The notes below the pieces were generated by a model. That model had not been told where the DNA came from. It worked only from the letters and a program-made list of their open reading frames with translations, and did no database searches. Below, in pieces: positions 22,491 to 33,136 of a DNA stretch of 64,000 nt; position 1 is the first letter of the stretch; the number at the start of each line of letters is the position of its first letter. Source of the DNA: Xylaria sp. FL1777 (taxonomy: Eukaryota > Ascomycota > Sordariomycetes > Xylariales > Xylariaceae); NCBI GenBank assembly GCA_022578965.1, contig MU400583.1, forward strand, positions 124,001-188,000. The letters are read 5' to 3'. Both the position numbers and the translations under genes were made by a program.

Positions 22491-23508
22491 AAATCTCGAC
22501 TCCGGCGAGCAGCCGCAATATACGGAGCAGAAATGGTTTGATCGAGTGATGAAGGGGAAATGACATATTTGAAATGCATCCGCAAGGCGTTATTGGAATA
22601 GGTTGATTGAGAGAAGGTTCAATTTCTGGGGATCCAACGGTTTACTTAATATTCATATTCGGTACCCTGTATCAGCTGCAGGGCTCTCTTGCCTGCGATT
22701 AGTTTGTCCGATTTATATTTTAGGCTGAGCATGACTGGAGTAGTCACTTACCAGCGGTGTGTTTTGGGCATGGTTGAGGTAATAATAACAATGTACATAG
22801 CTTAATACGCTACAGCACTCTAGAGCCAGAAGTGAATCACGGGTTACCTGTGCTAGGAATTGCGTCTTTATCAACTAGTAAGAAATAGCACTGCCTCCAA
22901 ATATTAAGGAAGTTGAGGCTAGTGATATACTGAGTAATGCTCCAAGTTGCCGGTCTCTCCATTCTTCGGCGTAGATATATGGGATAATACTTGGTCTTAG
23001 GAACTAAGTACGACTCAATGTATGAGCTAGAAGGCCAGCTTTCAGATGAACGAAGCCGCTCGACAGCCAATTCCAGTACGGGAGATCATGTTGCCATGTC
23101 ACGTCCTTAAATGTCTAGATTACGTATACGCTATGGAACATTGATTATCCTCATCTCTAATGTTCTCAAGTTGTCGTTATGCCTGCTTTGGGCGGACCGG
23201 GTGTCTCCTCCTCCCACCCCTCTGCCTCATCAGGCGCGATACTGGTAGCTTACACGGGTTCCCGCATTCGAGTTTGCTCCAGGCCGTTTACGCTACGGCC
23301 AAAAAGCGCGGCAGGACTAGATATCGGACTGGTTAGTCTGACTAGCCTTGTTGCCGTTACCTGCGAGGCTGTAATTCTTTCAGAATCAAGGGCTGCTAGA
23401 ACACTGCTGCTTCCTGTTCTTCAGGCATGAATGCGGCTAGCATAGATGATAGCCGGCGAAGGCTGAATGGTGTGATTTGCGAAGGCGATAAAGCGCTGGA
23501 AAGAGGTT
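22491..23508. other. Intergenic, no gene seen
   Basis: The space between the convergent Chs7 and DUF4604 genes. Short frames at 23070-22837 (minus) and 23179-23430 (plus) have no recognisable content. Confidence 0.5.
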
Positions 23509-24189
23509 TCACTCGCCGTCGTCGTTATTCTCAAAGCTAAGCTTGATCTTTTTTATGGCCTTCTTTTTCACACCTTTGATGGTCTTCTGTTGCGGCCCTT
23601 CTTGCCGCGAGTTTCGCTCCGTCCCGGACTTGTCATCTGATGCTTTCGTAGGCGGATGCATAGACCGGCTAGTAGAATCGTCGTCTCGGGAAATAAGTCG
23701 GCGCACGTCTGCGCTAGCTTTCGCGATCCGCGCCTTGTCGTCGTCGTCGGTATTCTTCTTATTTGTTTTCGTCTTCTCCCTCCCCTCGCCCTCCGAGTGT
23801 TCCTCGCCGATCACGCGCCCGACTTTGCGTTTGCGCGAGCCGCCTATACCCGCCACTTTTTCCTTCTCTTTTCTCTGGGCGAGATCTGGGTCTCCCTCTT
23901 CGTCTTCATGTGGGCCGTCTTTCTTCTTGTCGTTTTCTTCCCCGCTTTCTCTCTTGTCTTCTCCCTCGAGAACCCCGTCCTTCAAGGATATCACGTTCCC
24001 GTCCTCGTCCACCACCACCGGCGCGTCCTCGGCCTCCTCTGATGCTGAACGCTTCTGCCCTGGTCGCCGGTGTGCTGCGAGGATCGGGTCAGGCCCGCTG
24101 CGTGCTGTCTGTTGGCCGCGGAGGCGCGCGAGGAAGGGTGGTAGCGAGGTGTCGTAGGTTAGGTTTTTGGAAGTGATCTTTTGTGACAT
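23509..24189 (-). CDS. DUF4604 / KIAA1143-like nuclear protein
   Basis: A single exon of 226 residues. The N-terminus SKNLTYDTSLPPFLARLRGQ and the C-terminus KKIKLSFENNDDGE are the two conserved ends of the DUF4604 family, which includes human KIAA1143. In between lies highly charged, low-complexity sequence (Glu/Asp/Lys) with a PVVVDEDGNVISLKDG segment also typical of the family. Basic stretches (SRKRKVGR, KGVKKKAIKKIK) could direct it to the nucleus. The molecular role is not established. The long plus-strand frames over this gene are shadows of its biased composition. Confidence 0.92.
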   Translation of the reverse strand: MSQKITSKNLTYDTSLPPFLARLRGQQTARSGPDPILAAHRRPGQKRSASEEAEDAPVVVDEDGNVISLKDGVLEGEDKRESGEENDKKKDGPHEDEEGDPDLAQRKEKEKVAGIGGSRKRKVGRVIGEEHSEGEGREKTKTNKKNTDDDDKARIAKASADVRRLISRDDDSTSRSMHPPTKASDDKSGTERNSRQEGPQQKTIKGVKKKAIKKIKLSFENNDDGE

Positions 24190-24683
24190 TGTGGTGTTAG
24201 GCGTGATCTGAATACTATGCGCTGAGTGGGAAGAACGCTAGCACGTATAACTTATGTCGTGCGAAGCTCTCTAGTGTCACCTTGGTTTTTGTGAGAGCTG
24301 GTTGATATTGTAGAGCTGTCATATGCTACATGTGGGGACTAACCTGGGCTCTTATCCACAGTGCCTACCTAAGGTACTGTAAGTACCTAGATAGGTACCT
24401 ATGCGTCCCCTATCTTAGGTAGGTACTTGCTCACTGTGTAGTACCTATATACTTATCCGTATCACATGGATGCATTCAAATGTTCATGACGACCTACCGA
24501 GAGGATAGTTGCTTATTTTTACGGTACATATCTATGTCTACTTTCAACTAAGTTGACTAGAAACTGTATCCCCTACTTCCGTCACCGAGAAAATAAGAAC
24601 CACATACCTACACGGGCTATGTAATCCATAAAAAACAGTTCTCTCGGCCAAGTTCACCTTGTTCTACATTCCTATAGCATCAT
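24190..24683. other. Intergenic with dense TAGGTACCTA motifs
   Basis: The promoter side of the DUF4604 gene. Between 24361 and 24460 at least five copies of TACCTA/TAGGTA, including palindromic TAGGTACCTA, are packed together. Confidence 0.6.
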
Positions 24684-26244
24684 TTATTTCTTCTGCAAGA
24701 CGAAGATCTCACCATCGGCTTGGTTATCACTGCTGACGAAAAGCTTCTGGCCCGCGTTGTCCCACGCTACTCCGGCCAGTCTCCAGCATGTGCTCTGAGT
24801 CAGCGAAGGCGAGTTGCATGATCCTGGGGTCTGCGCCGACAGGATGGTCTTATAACCCGTCTTGGAGTCAGCCGCGGCGACGGGGTCGTACAGGTCGTCA
24901 GCCGTCTTGGTGAACGGCACCTCGGCCACAAAGTATCCCGCCGCCGGTTGCCGGTCCCACGATCCGTGGAATGTGATGTACAGGTTTGTCCCGTTCTTGT
25001 CGAAGACGCTGCCAATGGGTGCCGTGTGTGCGGGGAAGCTGAGTCGGGGCGGGTTCGAGACCCCCGTGCACGATGCGTCGTTGAAGGTCGTGTTGGGCGT
25101 AACGACGAATTGCGAGCCCGTCTTCAGCGACGTGGTGTCTCTGAAGAGAGATGGCTCCCATACTGTGAAGCACGTAGGGTAACCGAACCAGTTTGGAGTG
25201 CGCGGGCTTTCTGGGTCGCCGACTAGGGAGGGATACCAATCTCAGTTTCTGGAACTGCTGAATTAAGATGGCAAAGCAGAAATAAAAGCTTACAATAGTT
25301 CAGCTCCTCGGCCGGGTTGTCGATGTGTATGTCGACCGATTGCCCGTTGACCGTCCTCCTAAAGTCATCGCCGCTATTCTCGGCACCCCATGCATGGCCA
25401 TTGGGATCAAAAGCGATAGCAACTTCATTGCGTACACCGTAGGCGACCACTATTGGAATTCAGGCGTTAGAAATTGATCGCTTAGGGTGAAGACTGAACA
25501 TATTCTTGGGGCTTTTGGAATATCTAGGAGCGTGTGGGAGCAAACTACGGAACACTCTGGAATGCGTACTTGTCCCTTGCGTGTTGTAGCTGTATCCTGT
25601 TGCAGGAGCCTTGCTGACATCAAACGCCTTGACACATGCACGACCTGCCGAAGGGCTCCCGGAGGCATAGTCCCAGTTAGAATTAGAGCCCGTAGAGACC
25701 AGTATGATGTTCGGGTTCTTGGGAGACACGACGACGGTACGCGTAGAGTGCCCCCCTTGGCTCATGCCGGTGACGACCGTCTTCTGGTTGGATACTTTGC
25801 GAGTTGCAGCATCGTAGGTCCACGAGAATACCTGGGTCGTTGAGCTGGCGTATAACGTCTTGCCATCCGGACTGAGACTCAAGCCATGGTTCAGCCCAAC
25901 GTTCTGGATGATGGTTGTCGCACTGCTGATGCACCCATTGGAGCCAAATGTATGCACTGAGACACCCGATGTGGCCTGCAGCACTAGCATGTTTCCTAGA
26001 GGATCAAAGATGATGGTTCGTGGCTGACGCAGGCCACTGGCAATCTTCGTGATCTGCCATGCTGAATCAACAGTGTAGGCATACCTAGCTGCAGCCACAC
26101 CAGTGCATGAGGTTGGGAATGGGGTCGTCGTCTGTGCCAGAGCTACAGGCCGATGTTAACAGTCATCGTCTATGATGAAGCGGGAAGCTACATACCAATG
26201 TTGGTGAGGGTAGCCCCTACGACTATTGACGGGAGCCAATGCAT
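24684..26244 (-). CDS. Secreted PQQ-type sugar (pyranose/sorbosone) dehydrogenase
   Basis: Exons 26244-26196, 26142-25570, 25449-25294 and 25222-24684 give 438 residues. Introns are 53, 120 and 71 bp with GTATGT, GTACGC and GTAAGC donors. An N-terminal secretion signal (MHWLPSIVVGATLTNIALAQ) spans exon 1. The rest is a six-bladed beta-propeller of the soluble quinoprotein sorbosone/glucose dehydrogenase type: GLRQPRTIIFDPLGNMLVLQ, GLNHGLSLSPDGKTLYASS, VAYGVRNEVAIAFDPNGHAW and GENSGDDF-type segments, NPAEELNY, WFGYPTCF. Fungal members are placed in CAZy AA12 and oxidise pyranoses with PQQ, passing electrons to lytic polysaccharide monooxygenases. Activity here is inferred from the family. The gene appears intact. 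Confidence 0.88.
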
Positions 26245-28426
26245 TATGGTACTTCAATCTTTATTAAACGTGCGTAATATTATACCTCTTTACGATATAT
26301 TAGAATAAAGTAAAGTAATATATGAACAGACCCTCAGTTCTCAACAGGATATCGTACCAGATGGCGAGGGGATCTTCAACGAAGACGGAGTAGACTTAAT
26401 ATATACTACATCTCGCTGTATTAAATATCACCCCGATTGAATTCAGTGTCTATCTACACTTGGCCAACACGCTAACGGAGGCAATATCGAATTGGGCGCT
26501 TGGCTTTCAAGATATGACGACGAGGCGATAGATATAACCTCATACGTCGGCCTTAGCATACACATTCATGGGAACGCGACCATGCCCAGTCCAAAGGAGC
26601 CTAGCGACATATCGATCTTCACCTAGCCCTCTACATAGAGATAGGATGACGGCCATAATTAGAATCATAGGCGAACGTCTTATCGCAGAAAGAGGCATGA
26701 TGGTTCGTTGCTCTTGCACGCGGAGGGAAGGCGTTAGATTAATTCTAATTAGGCGGGAAAGGCATGGGTCGCTATGAAGCGCAGCTCTCGCCGGCAGATG
26801 TCATGACCCCATTTGTGAGGATCAAATGAACTCACTGCCCTCACCCCTCACCTCACCTGTCTGAATTGATTGAATTAGAATCCTCTCTTGATAGATTCAT
26901 ACGCGTGACTTTTAGCTAGCTGAGACCTAGACCACGAGCGAAATGGGCGTTATTAATCGGATGGCTCACTACCTCTGTTAGGATAAAGACACTAGATCCC
27001 TATAAGAGAGTAAACAACTACTTCTTTGATATGGCCAGTGCTTGTAATCGCATCGTATTTTATAAAGTGTCGTTGAGATCGTTCAACCTCTGTGTTGCAG
27101 ACGAGAGACTAATACCTAGAGATGGCCTCATTTAGCCCGGCTCTCTCGGTCGGGTATATAAATCACCCACTCGAATTCACAAGCGCTTGAGAACTAGAGC
27201 AATGACATGGTTTTCAAAGCGGACGGTGTCTGCAGTTGGAGGGAATCAATAACTTCAGCTTTGGTTTATTTCTAGGTTAGTGTGCTAACTTGTGCTGAAT
27301 ATTGAATAGTTCCCAGTCTGCCGGTAAGCTTTCTAAAGTAGAATGCTTGGGAAAAACTCTCACCATGGAGGTGGGTAGGGGTGACACTTACGAGTACCTA
27401 ATGGAAAGTCTCTCTATGAGCTACCTAGCTAATAACTAGATTAGGTGGCACTTGAGTAAGGACTGAGTTTTGTTAGAGGTGTAGCAACTTGAGTAGAGTA
27501 TAGATTCTACTATATACATAGAACTAAGTAAGATTACTTGATGGGCTAGGTACCTACTTGGTAGAGATAACCTTAGTTGCAGGTGACATGTGAACTCTCA
27601 TTCAGCTTAAAAAGGCTACCTGCGCAGTACCTCACCTACATACTGCGTACTTGAAAACTCTTAAGGCTGGCGAAAACCGACACGTACTGTATTATATACA
27701 GTTAAGTTTAGCCTTATCAAACTTCCAAGTTATAATCCCCATGTTGTCCTCATGTACAGGCTACACTTAGGTACCTAGGTACACAATTCGTGGCACTGCA
27801 CTCGTTTGTGCTATTTTTAGACCAGGAATTGTGTAATCACCACTCCAATGGAATTGGAAATGTACTATCCATAATACAAGCACAAATTCCCTTTATCCAT
27901 CTATGGTAAGATCAATTGGACGATCACGTGTCTCAAGTAACACATTCAATATGATCCGGCAGCAACTCCAGAATGGTCAATGATCAGCTAACCTTTTTTG
28001 TGGTCATCCTGCCAACGATTTCCTGTCCCGATGAGAAGGGAAAGAGAAAAGGAAAGAAGAAAGGGAAAATACTCCTTGAGATTCTCTCCGTCACATATAG
28101 CTGCATTTCAGTTTAGTGCTTATATAGAGCTTTGTCAAGGTATAAGTAGGTATTTAGCTTTCTTTTTGCCTTTGTAAAAACTGCCTCTTGCTTGCACCAA
28201 ATTCTGTGTATTATACCAAATCTAGCTATTATCTCACTTAAACAGTATTGCTAAAATCTTGGCCAAGCAATTATAGATGCGGCGCAGCCTTCCATCGTCT
28301 ATGAGTTTCATCTTCCTTAATAAGACTCAAACAAATAAGCCAAATGAAAGTCTACTAGGTAGATACGCTACTCGGGTTAAGCTAAGAAGCTACTCCAGGA
28401 CTAAGGCACATAAAATGATAGCGCTC
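26245..28426. other. Long intergenic stretch, no gene seen
   Basis: AT-rich, with repeated TAGGTACCTA motifs at 27547-27560 and 27768-27782. A polypurine stretch lies at 28031-28068. No frame with coding character; the 60-70 codon frame at 26568 is unsupported. Confidence 0.5.
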
Positions 28427-28740
28427 TACGAAGGTTGGGGCCAGAAGTCAGCAATAGCCTGGACAATTGAATACAGTGCATTTAATTTACGGCTTACAGT
28501 AGGCTTTTCCTAATTAGGAAAACCCTTTAATTTTATGCCGGACTGCTAGCAGCTCGGCAAGTTTTATATCGGCTTAAGAACAGTCCGTCAAGTAGAAAAT
28601 ATATTCGAGTCGGGCCGCTAACGGTCTGGCACAAAATCAAAGGTCGTTCCTAATTAGGAAAAGCTTACTGTAAGCAGTAAATTAAATGCACTGTATTTAA
28701 TTGTCTAGGCTATTGCAGAGTTCGGACCCCAACCTTCGTA
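28427..28740. mobile_element. MITE with ~100-bp terminal inverted repeats, TA-flanked (copy 2)
   Basis: The same family as 3050-3361. It begins TACGAAGGTTGGGGCCAGAA and ends GGACCCCAACCTTCGTA, with TTTTCCTAATTAGGAAAA palindromes in both arms and an interior containing CTAACGGTCTGGCACAAAAT as in copy 1. It is 314 bp long and starts and ends with TA. Point differences between copies suggest that neither insertion is very recent. Confidence 0.87.
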
Positions 28741-29945
28741 CATGAATTACTTATACATAAATGTAATCGAGTTAATAGAGTTAAAGGTTCCAATTGGACA
28801 AAGCACAAAGTCCGACCATTTACTGAAGCCAGGTACAGTTATATACTACGTAAATCAAACAGGCATTGGGGCTTTCCTTCTTGACACGAGCCACTAGACT
28901 CGAGTTATCTTGGTGTGGTAAATACGGGAAACAAGGAAGAATAAGTGGGCCGGCGCTTCTGGGACCTTCCCCTTTTCCCCCCAGTGTACTGTCGGGGGTG
29001 TTAGAGCTAGCACAGTGTAGGACAGGTACCTGTTGTTAGCGATAGTGTATGCCCAGCTGCTTAAAGATACCTAGGCAACTTGTTAAAACCTTATCGCGCC
29101 TTCGAAAAACGTCAGCTGAAAATCTTATCTGCCCTGACAAGCGTGTTCGCCCTTTTCCCATTCCAGTTCCATCCCCCATAATTGTCCTGTCTTGTTCCAT
29201 CGTTTCTGCACAAACCAACCGTCAACCTCCTCCTCCCTCGATCCTCTCGTCTCCCACCGAACCGTTTCCGTCCAACATTCCGAGCTGTGCAGCAGTGTCG
29301 ATCGTCTCTTGCTGGTCTCTGCGACCAGCTCCAGATGAAGCGCGAAGTAGCTGGAAGCTGGTAGCTGGTAGCTGGCAGCTAGAAGTTGGGCAGATCGTGG
29401 CTACTTGCGTTGCTGACACGCCGGGCGTCATCGCCATCTTCAACCGGCGCGATTCTGACGGCCGTGTTCCGCCGACGTCTGCCTACCTTGAACCCAGCGT
29501 CTTTTACTCGCTGTCTCCGTCGCGCCGGCCACCACTGCATCTAGGGACCTTCCCCTTGTCGCTCGTTACTTGCTCGATTTCACCATAACCAGGCAAGACG
29601 GCGCAGTTACATGTTCTCGCGTCATCTTTCGAGGAAACCATTGCGGATAGACAAAGGCCCAGCCCAGTTTATTGCTCGCAATTGATTGTTGGTGTTAAAA
29701 TATACGCTACCCCTTTCTTGCCATCCGCATGCAAGCCGCCGATCTACACGCACCATAATAAGCTATTATCATCATTGCTGGGCCAATCTTGCACCCTTGC
29801 CCATCTCGCTCCAGCTTATATCGGTATTTGAAACATTCAGAAATATCATAGTTGAGCATCGCGTAATCTCTACACCGCACGCGTCGTGTGCATAAATTTG
29901 CATCTAGGGAGTTTGGGATTCCACTGTGTACCTGCAGAGTCCGGA
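28741..29945. other. Promoter and leader region of the GT15 gene
   Basis: CT-rich from 29140 to 29300. A short tandem repeat of AGCTGGAAGCTGGTAGCTGG type lies at 29348-29385. A 179-codon plus-strand frame (29049-29588) reads Ser/Pro-rich nonsense and is not accepted as a gene. Confidence 0.5.
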
Positions 29946-31691
29946 ATGGATATCATAAGACGCGCGTATCGTCGCGTACCATCAGTAGGAGGCATCGCCT
30001 CTCCGCTGCCTACGGCTGATGAAAAAAGGAATGGTCGTCGACACCAGCTTCACGCGCGTCTCGCTTTCTTGCGTAGACCACTCCGGTTGAGGGGGAACTC
30101 GAGTATCTCGGTACCTCTGGGTGTTGTCGTACTCTTCCCATGTATTGTCTTAATACTTATATTGGTGCTATTTGTGAGGCACCCGAGCTCGCCTGGAAGG
30201 ATATTGATCCCCGCTGGCTCCCCGCCTGCTATTCGGTATGATCTAGCCCATAATGATACTTACCTGACGCCAGACTTGCTAATGCAGTGGGGTCAACAGG
30301 AAAATCAGCGAAGAGCATGACAAAGTCTTCGTTACCGGCTGCCTTGAACCTGACACGTCGAAGCCTCGAGCGAATGCTGCTTTTGTAGTGCTTGCACGGA
30401 ATAAGGAATTAGAGGGTGTTATTCAGTCCATTAAGTCGATTGAGCGTCATTTCAATCGATGGTACCATTATCCATACGTCTTTCTCAATGATGGAGACTT
30501 CAATCAAACGTTCAAGGACACAGTCCGCAACTACACCTCCGCTTCTGTCGAATTCGGTAAAGTTGGCCCAGAGATGTGGGGTTATCCAGACTGGATCGAT
30601 CATAAAATCGCGAAAGAGGGTATTGCGAAACAGGGAGACGCTGCCGTCATGTACGGTGGCCTAGAGAGCTATCACGCTATGTGTCGGTTTTATTCAGGGT
30701 GCGTATTGTCTAACTAATATTGGCTGGAGTACTTATTAACAATACGTTAGTTTCTTTTACAAGCACCCCCTCCTTGCCAAATACGAGTGGTACTGGCGGT
30801 TAGAGCCCGAGATCAAGTACTTCTGTGACATCACCTAGTACGTTTGATCAATGGATTGACATTCTTTCTATTGCTAACCTACTTCAAGTGACCCTTTTTT
30901 GAAGATGATCGAGAGTAACAAGACATATGGCTTCACCATTGCCGTGAAAGAACTTCGAGAAACCGTCCCTAATATATGGCGTTATGCGTCTGCATATAAG
31001 CGCCTCAACAATATTACTTCGCAAGGTCTCTGGGAAATGTTTGTCGAGCCTAAGGAGAAACCAACCCCTCCCGAAGATGATCCCAACTACAAGCCACCTT
31101 TGCCTGAAGAGATCCTACGAGCTGAACCTGGCCGCGGCTTGCCTGAGATTGACCCCGAAGCCATGGATGGCGAGAACTACAACATGTGTCACTTTTGGTC
31201 CAACTTCGAAATCGCTAAACTGAGCTGGTTCCGAAGTAAGCCGTACGAAGATTTCTTCGAGATGATGGACCGTAGTGGAGGCTTTTGGATGGAAAGAGTA
31301 CGTATTGGTAAAATAGCTCCGTGGTTTCATATACTAATTAGTTAAATAGTGGGGTGATGCCCCAATTCATTCCCTCGCCGCTGGCATTCTGCTAGCTCCT
31401 CGGGATATCCACTACTTCCGCGACTTCGGCTACCGACATACCACTATTCAGCACTGCCCATCCAATGCCCCCGCCCGACAGTTGCCTAGGGAACCTTTTC
31501 TCGAACTGACTACTACTGATGAGAAGTATCGTATTGAGGAAGACGAGTATTGGGAGCAATGGGATGAAGAGAAAGAAAATGGCGTTGGATGCCGCTGTCG
31601 TTGTGACACCGACATCGTTGACGTTGAGGGTAAGGAAGGTTCTTGCCTTGCTGAATGGGTTGATGTTGCCGGCGGTTGGGCAAGCCCATAG
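29946..31691 (+). CDS. GT15 alpha-1,2-mannosyltransferase (Kre2/Mnt1/Ktr family)
   Basis: Exons 29946-30235, 30288-30698, 30751-30837, 30889-31297 and 31350-31691, with four introns of 51-52 bp, give 512 residues. Type II Golgi enzyme: a basic cytosolic tail, one membrane anchor (residues about 56-78), a stem, then the catalytic domain that transfers mannose from GDP-mannose to N- and O-glycans of wall proteins. Family signatures are NAAFVVLARNKEL, SIERHFNRWYHYPYVFLNDG, EFGKVGPEMWGYP, RLEPEIKYFCDITYDPF and YNMCHFWSNFEIAKLSWFRS; the Glu of SNFE is the conserved catalytic-site residue of the family. The C-terminus ends in a Cys-rich segment, CRCRCDTDIV...GKEGSC. A longer start at 29886 is GTG-free only from the ATG used here. 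Which Ktr subgroup it belongs to is not settled. Confidence 0.95.
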
Positions 31692-32334
31692 TCATCACAA
31701 CGGTCAACCGATATGATTTACGCCAGCCATCAAATATCGCATACTCTTTACTCGATCGATGACAACGACCGTGATACAGATAAACCGCACGCTAGTGTTG
31801 GAATAGGGTCAGAAAAGTTCATCAGTGGTCACGGACAAACCTGAGTTAATTTATGACGTCCTATAGAAGCAGAGAGAGCTGTGTGAGATCCAGGGTTACG
31901 ATTTTGTTTATTGGGCTTGGGACTTAGGTCTGTTTACTCTGCGTGAGTTAAGGAGACCTGTAGGCCGTACATGTAGAGAGGCGAAGGAGCCGCCAATGTT
32001 GCTTCACATACATATACTGGGTTCATGTTACAGATACATAATATTCATATACCTTCACGATTACTTGTGTTTACCCCGATGGGCTTGAATCCACCGGTAA
32101 TAGAAGTGATAGGGATTATACTAGTGTTATTACCCTATTAAATTTGCAAGTTTGAATAATTACATCTCTGTTTAACATAAGCACATTTTCAGATACTAGC
32201 TTCACTTATCTTCCTTACTTTCTAAACAAATAATGTCCCCCAGGGGCGTAAACCACGATCACTAAAGACCCCACAGGATGAGTTGACAATACTTATTACA
32301 AATGTAAATATACATATGAGCAGCAAAACATGAG
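31692..32334. other. 3' flank of GT15 gene, nothing else seen
   Basis: AT-rich sequence between the mannosyltransferase stop and the tRNA gene. No coding frame or repeat is supported. Confidence 0.5.
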
Positions 32335-32408
32335 TGATTTCGCCCGGACTTGAACCGGAGACCTTCAGTGTGTTAGACTGACGTGATAACCAACTACACC
32401 ACGAAACC
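32335..32408 (-). tRNA. tRNA-Val (anticodon AAC)
   Basis: A 74-nt cloverleaf on the minus strand: acceptor stem GGTTTCG/CGAAATC with discriminator A, a D-arm with GTAGTTGGTTATCAC, anticodon arm TCAGT-CTAACAC-ACTGA giving anticodon AAC, and T-arm TCCGG-TTCAAGT-CCGGG. No intron. B-box GGTTCAAGTCC is intact. Confidence 0.95.
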
Positions 32409-33136
32409 AAGCTTGAGCTTATTTGTTGAGTCTCGGAAATGAAAATGAGCCTTCATCACCTGCATAGAGGTAGGGATCCGAAAGAATATGTCAATTGCAA
32501 ACTACCTGGCTTATGATACCTAGATGGTAAGGGGTTTTACTAGTTGATGAAGTAAACTAAACATGGATAGATTTGTTAATTTGGGGTATGTTTTCATTCT
32601 TAGGATCCCAGGTGCGTAGCCTAATCACACCGAGACGGTATGACTAGTGTGATAACCATCCTGTCGCGCAAAACGACGCCGTTGTTGCGGAATTGACAAC
32701 AACGGTATATATCACACCCAACGTGACACATCCACACCACAACCCAAGATTCATACTCCTTTATGGATTTTGTCATAATGTGTAGTATAGCACTCTTTGG
32801 CGTATTCCGTACGACTATCGTGTCTTCCGCTCTCGGTTTGGCATCAACTCCTGCCATTTCCCCCTTCCACAAGGGGTATCCTGTTTAACGGAACCCTTAA
32901 TATGTAGTTCTTCGGTAGGATATTTTGCTAATTATCTAACACGCCAGCTCTCGAATAAGGATTTGAAGTCCCATCCTCAGAGAAATAGCATAGCTAGACT
33001 ACCTGGTCCTATGTAACGAGTAGTTGATAAACGTGTCATAATTATTGAATAAACACGACCCATAACAAGTTGTCGGCCTCCACTGCGTCTAATAATATTG
33101 CTCATAATTTTCCTCATGGGCGTAATACGCCTAGTA
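32409..33136. other. Intergenic, no gene seen
   Basis: The space between the tRNA and the 3' end of the NLR gene. An 83-codon minus frame (32872-32621) has no recognised content. Confidence 0.45.

Noticed and set aside
23543..24157. 204-codon plus-strand open frame (and two others in parallel frames)
   Set aside because: Antisense shadow of the charged, GC-biased DUF4604 gene; sequence is Ser/Arg/Phe low complexity without domains.
29049..29588. 179-codon plus-strand frame upstream of the mannosyltransferase
   Set aside because: Ser/Pro-rich CT-tract sequence without homology or splice context; fits a promoter/leader region.
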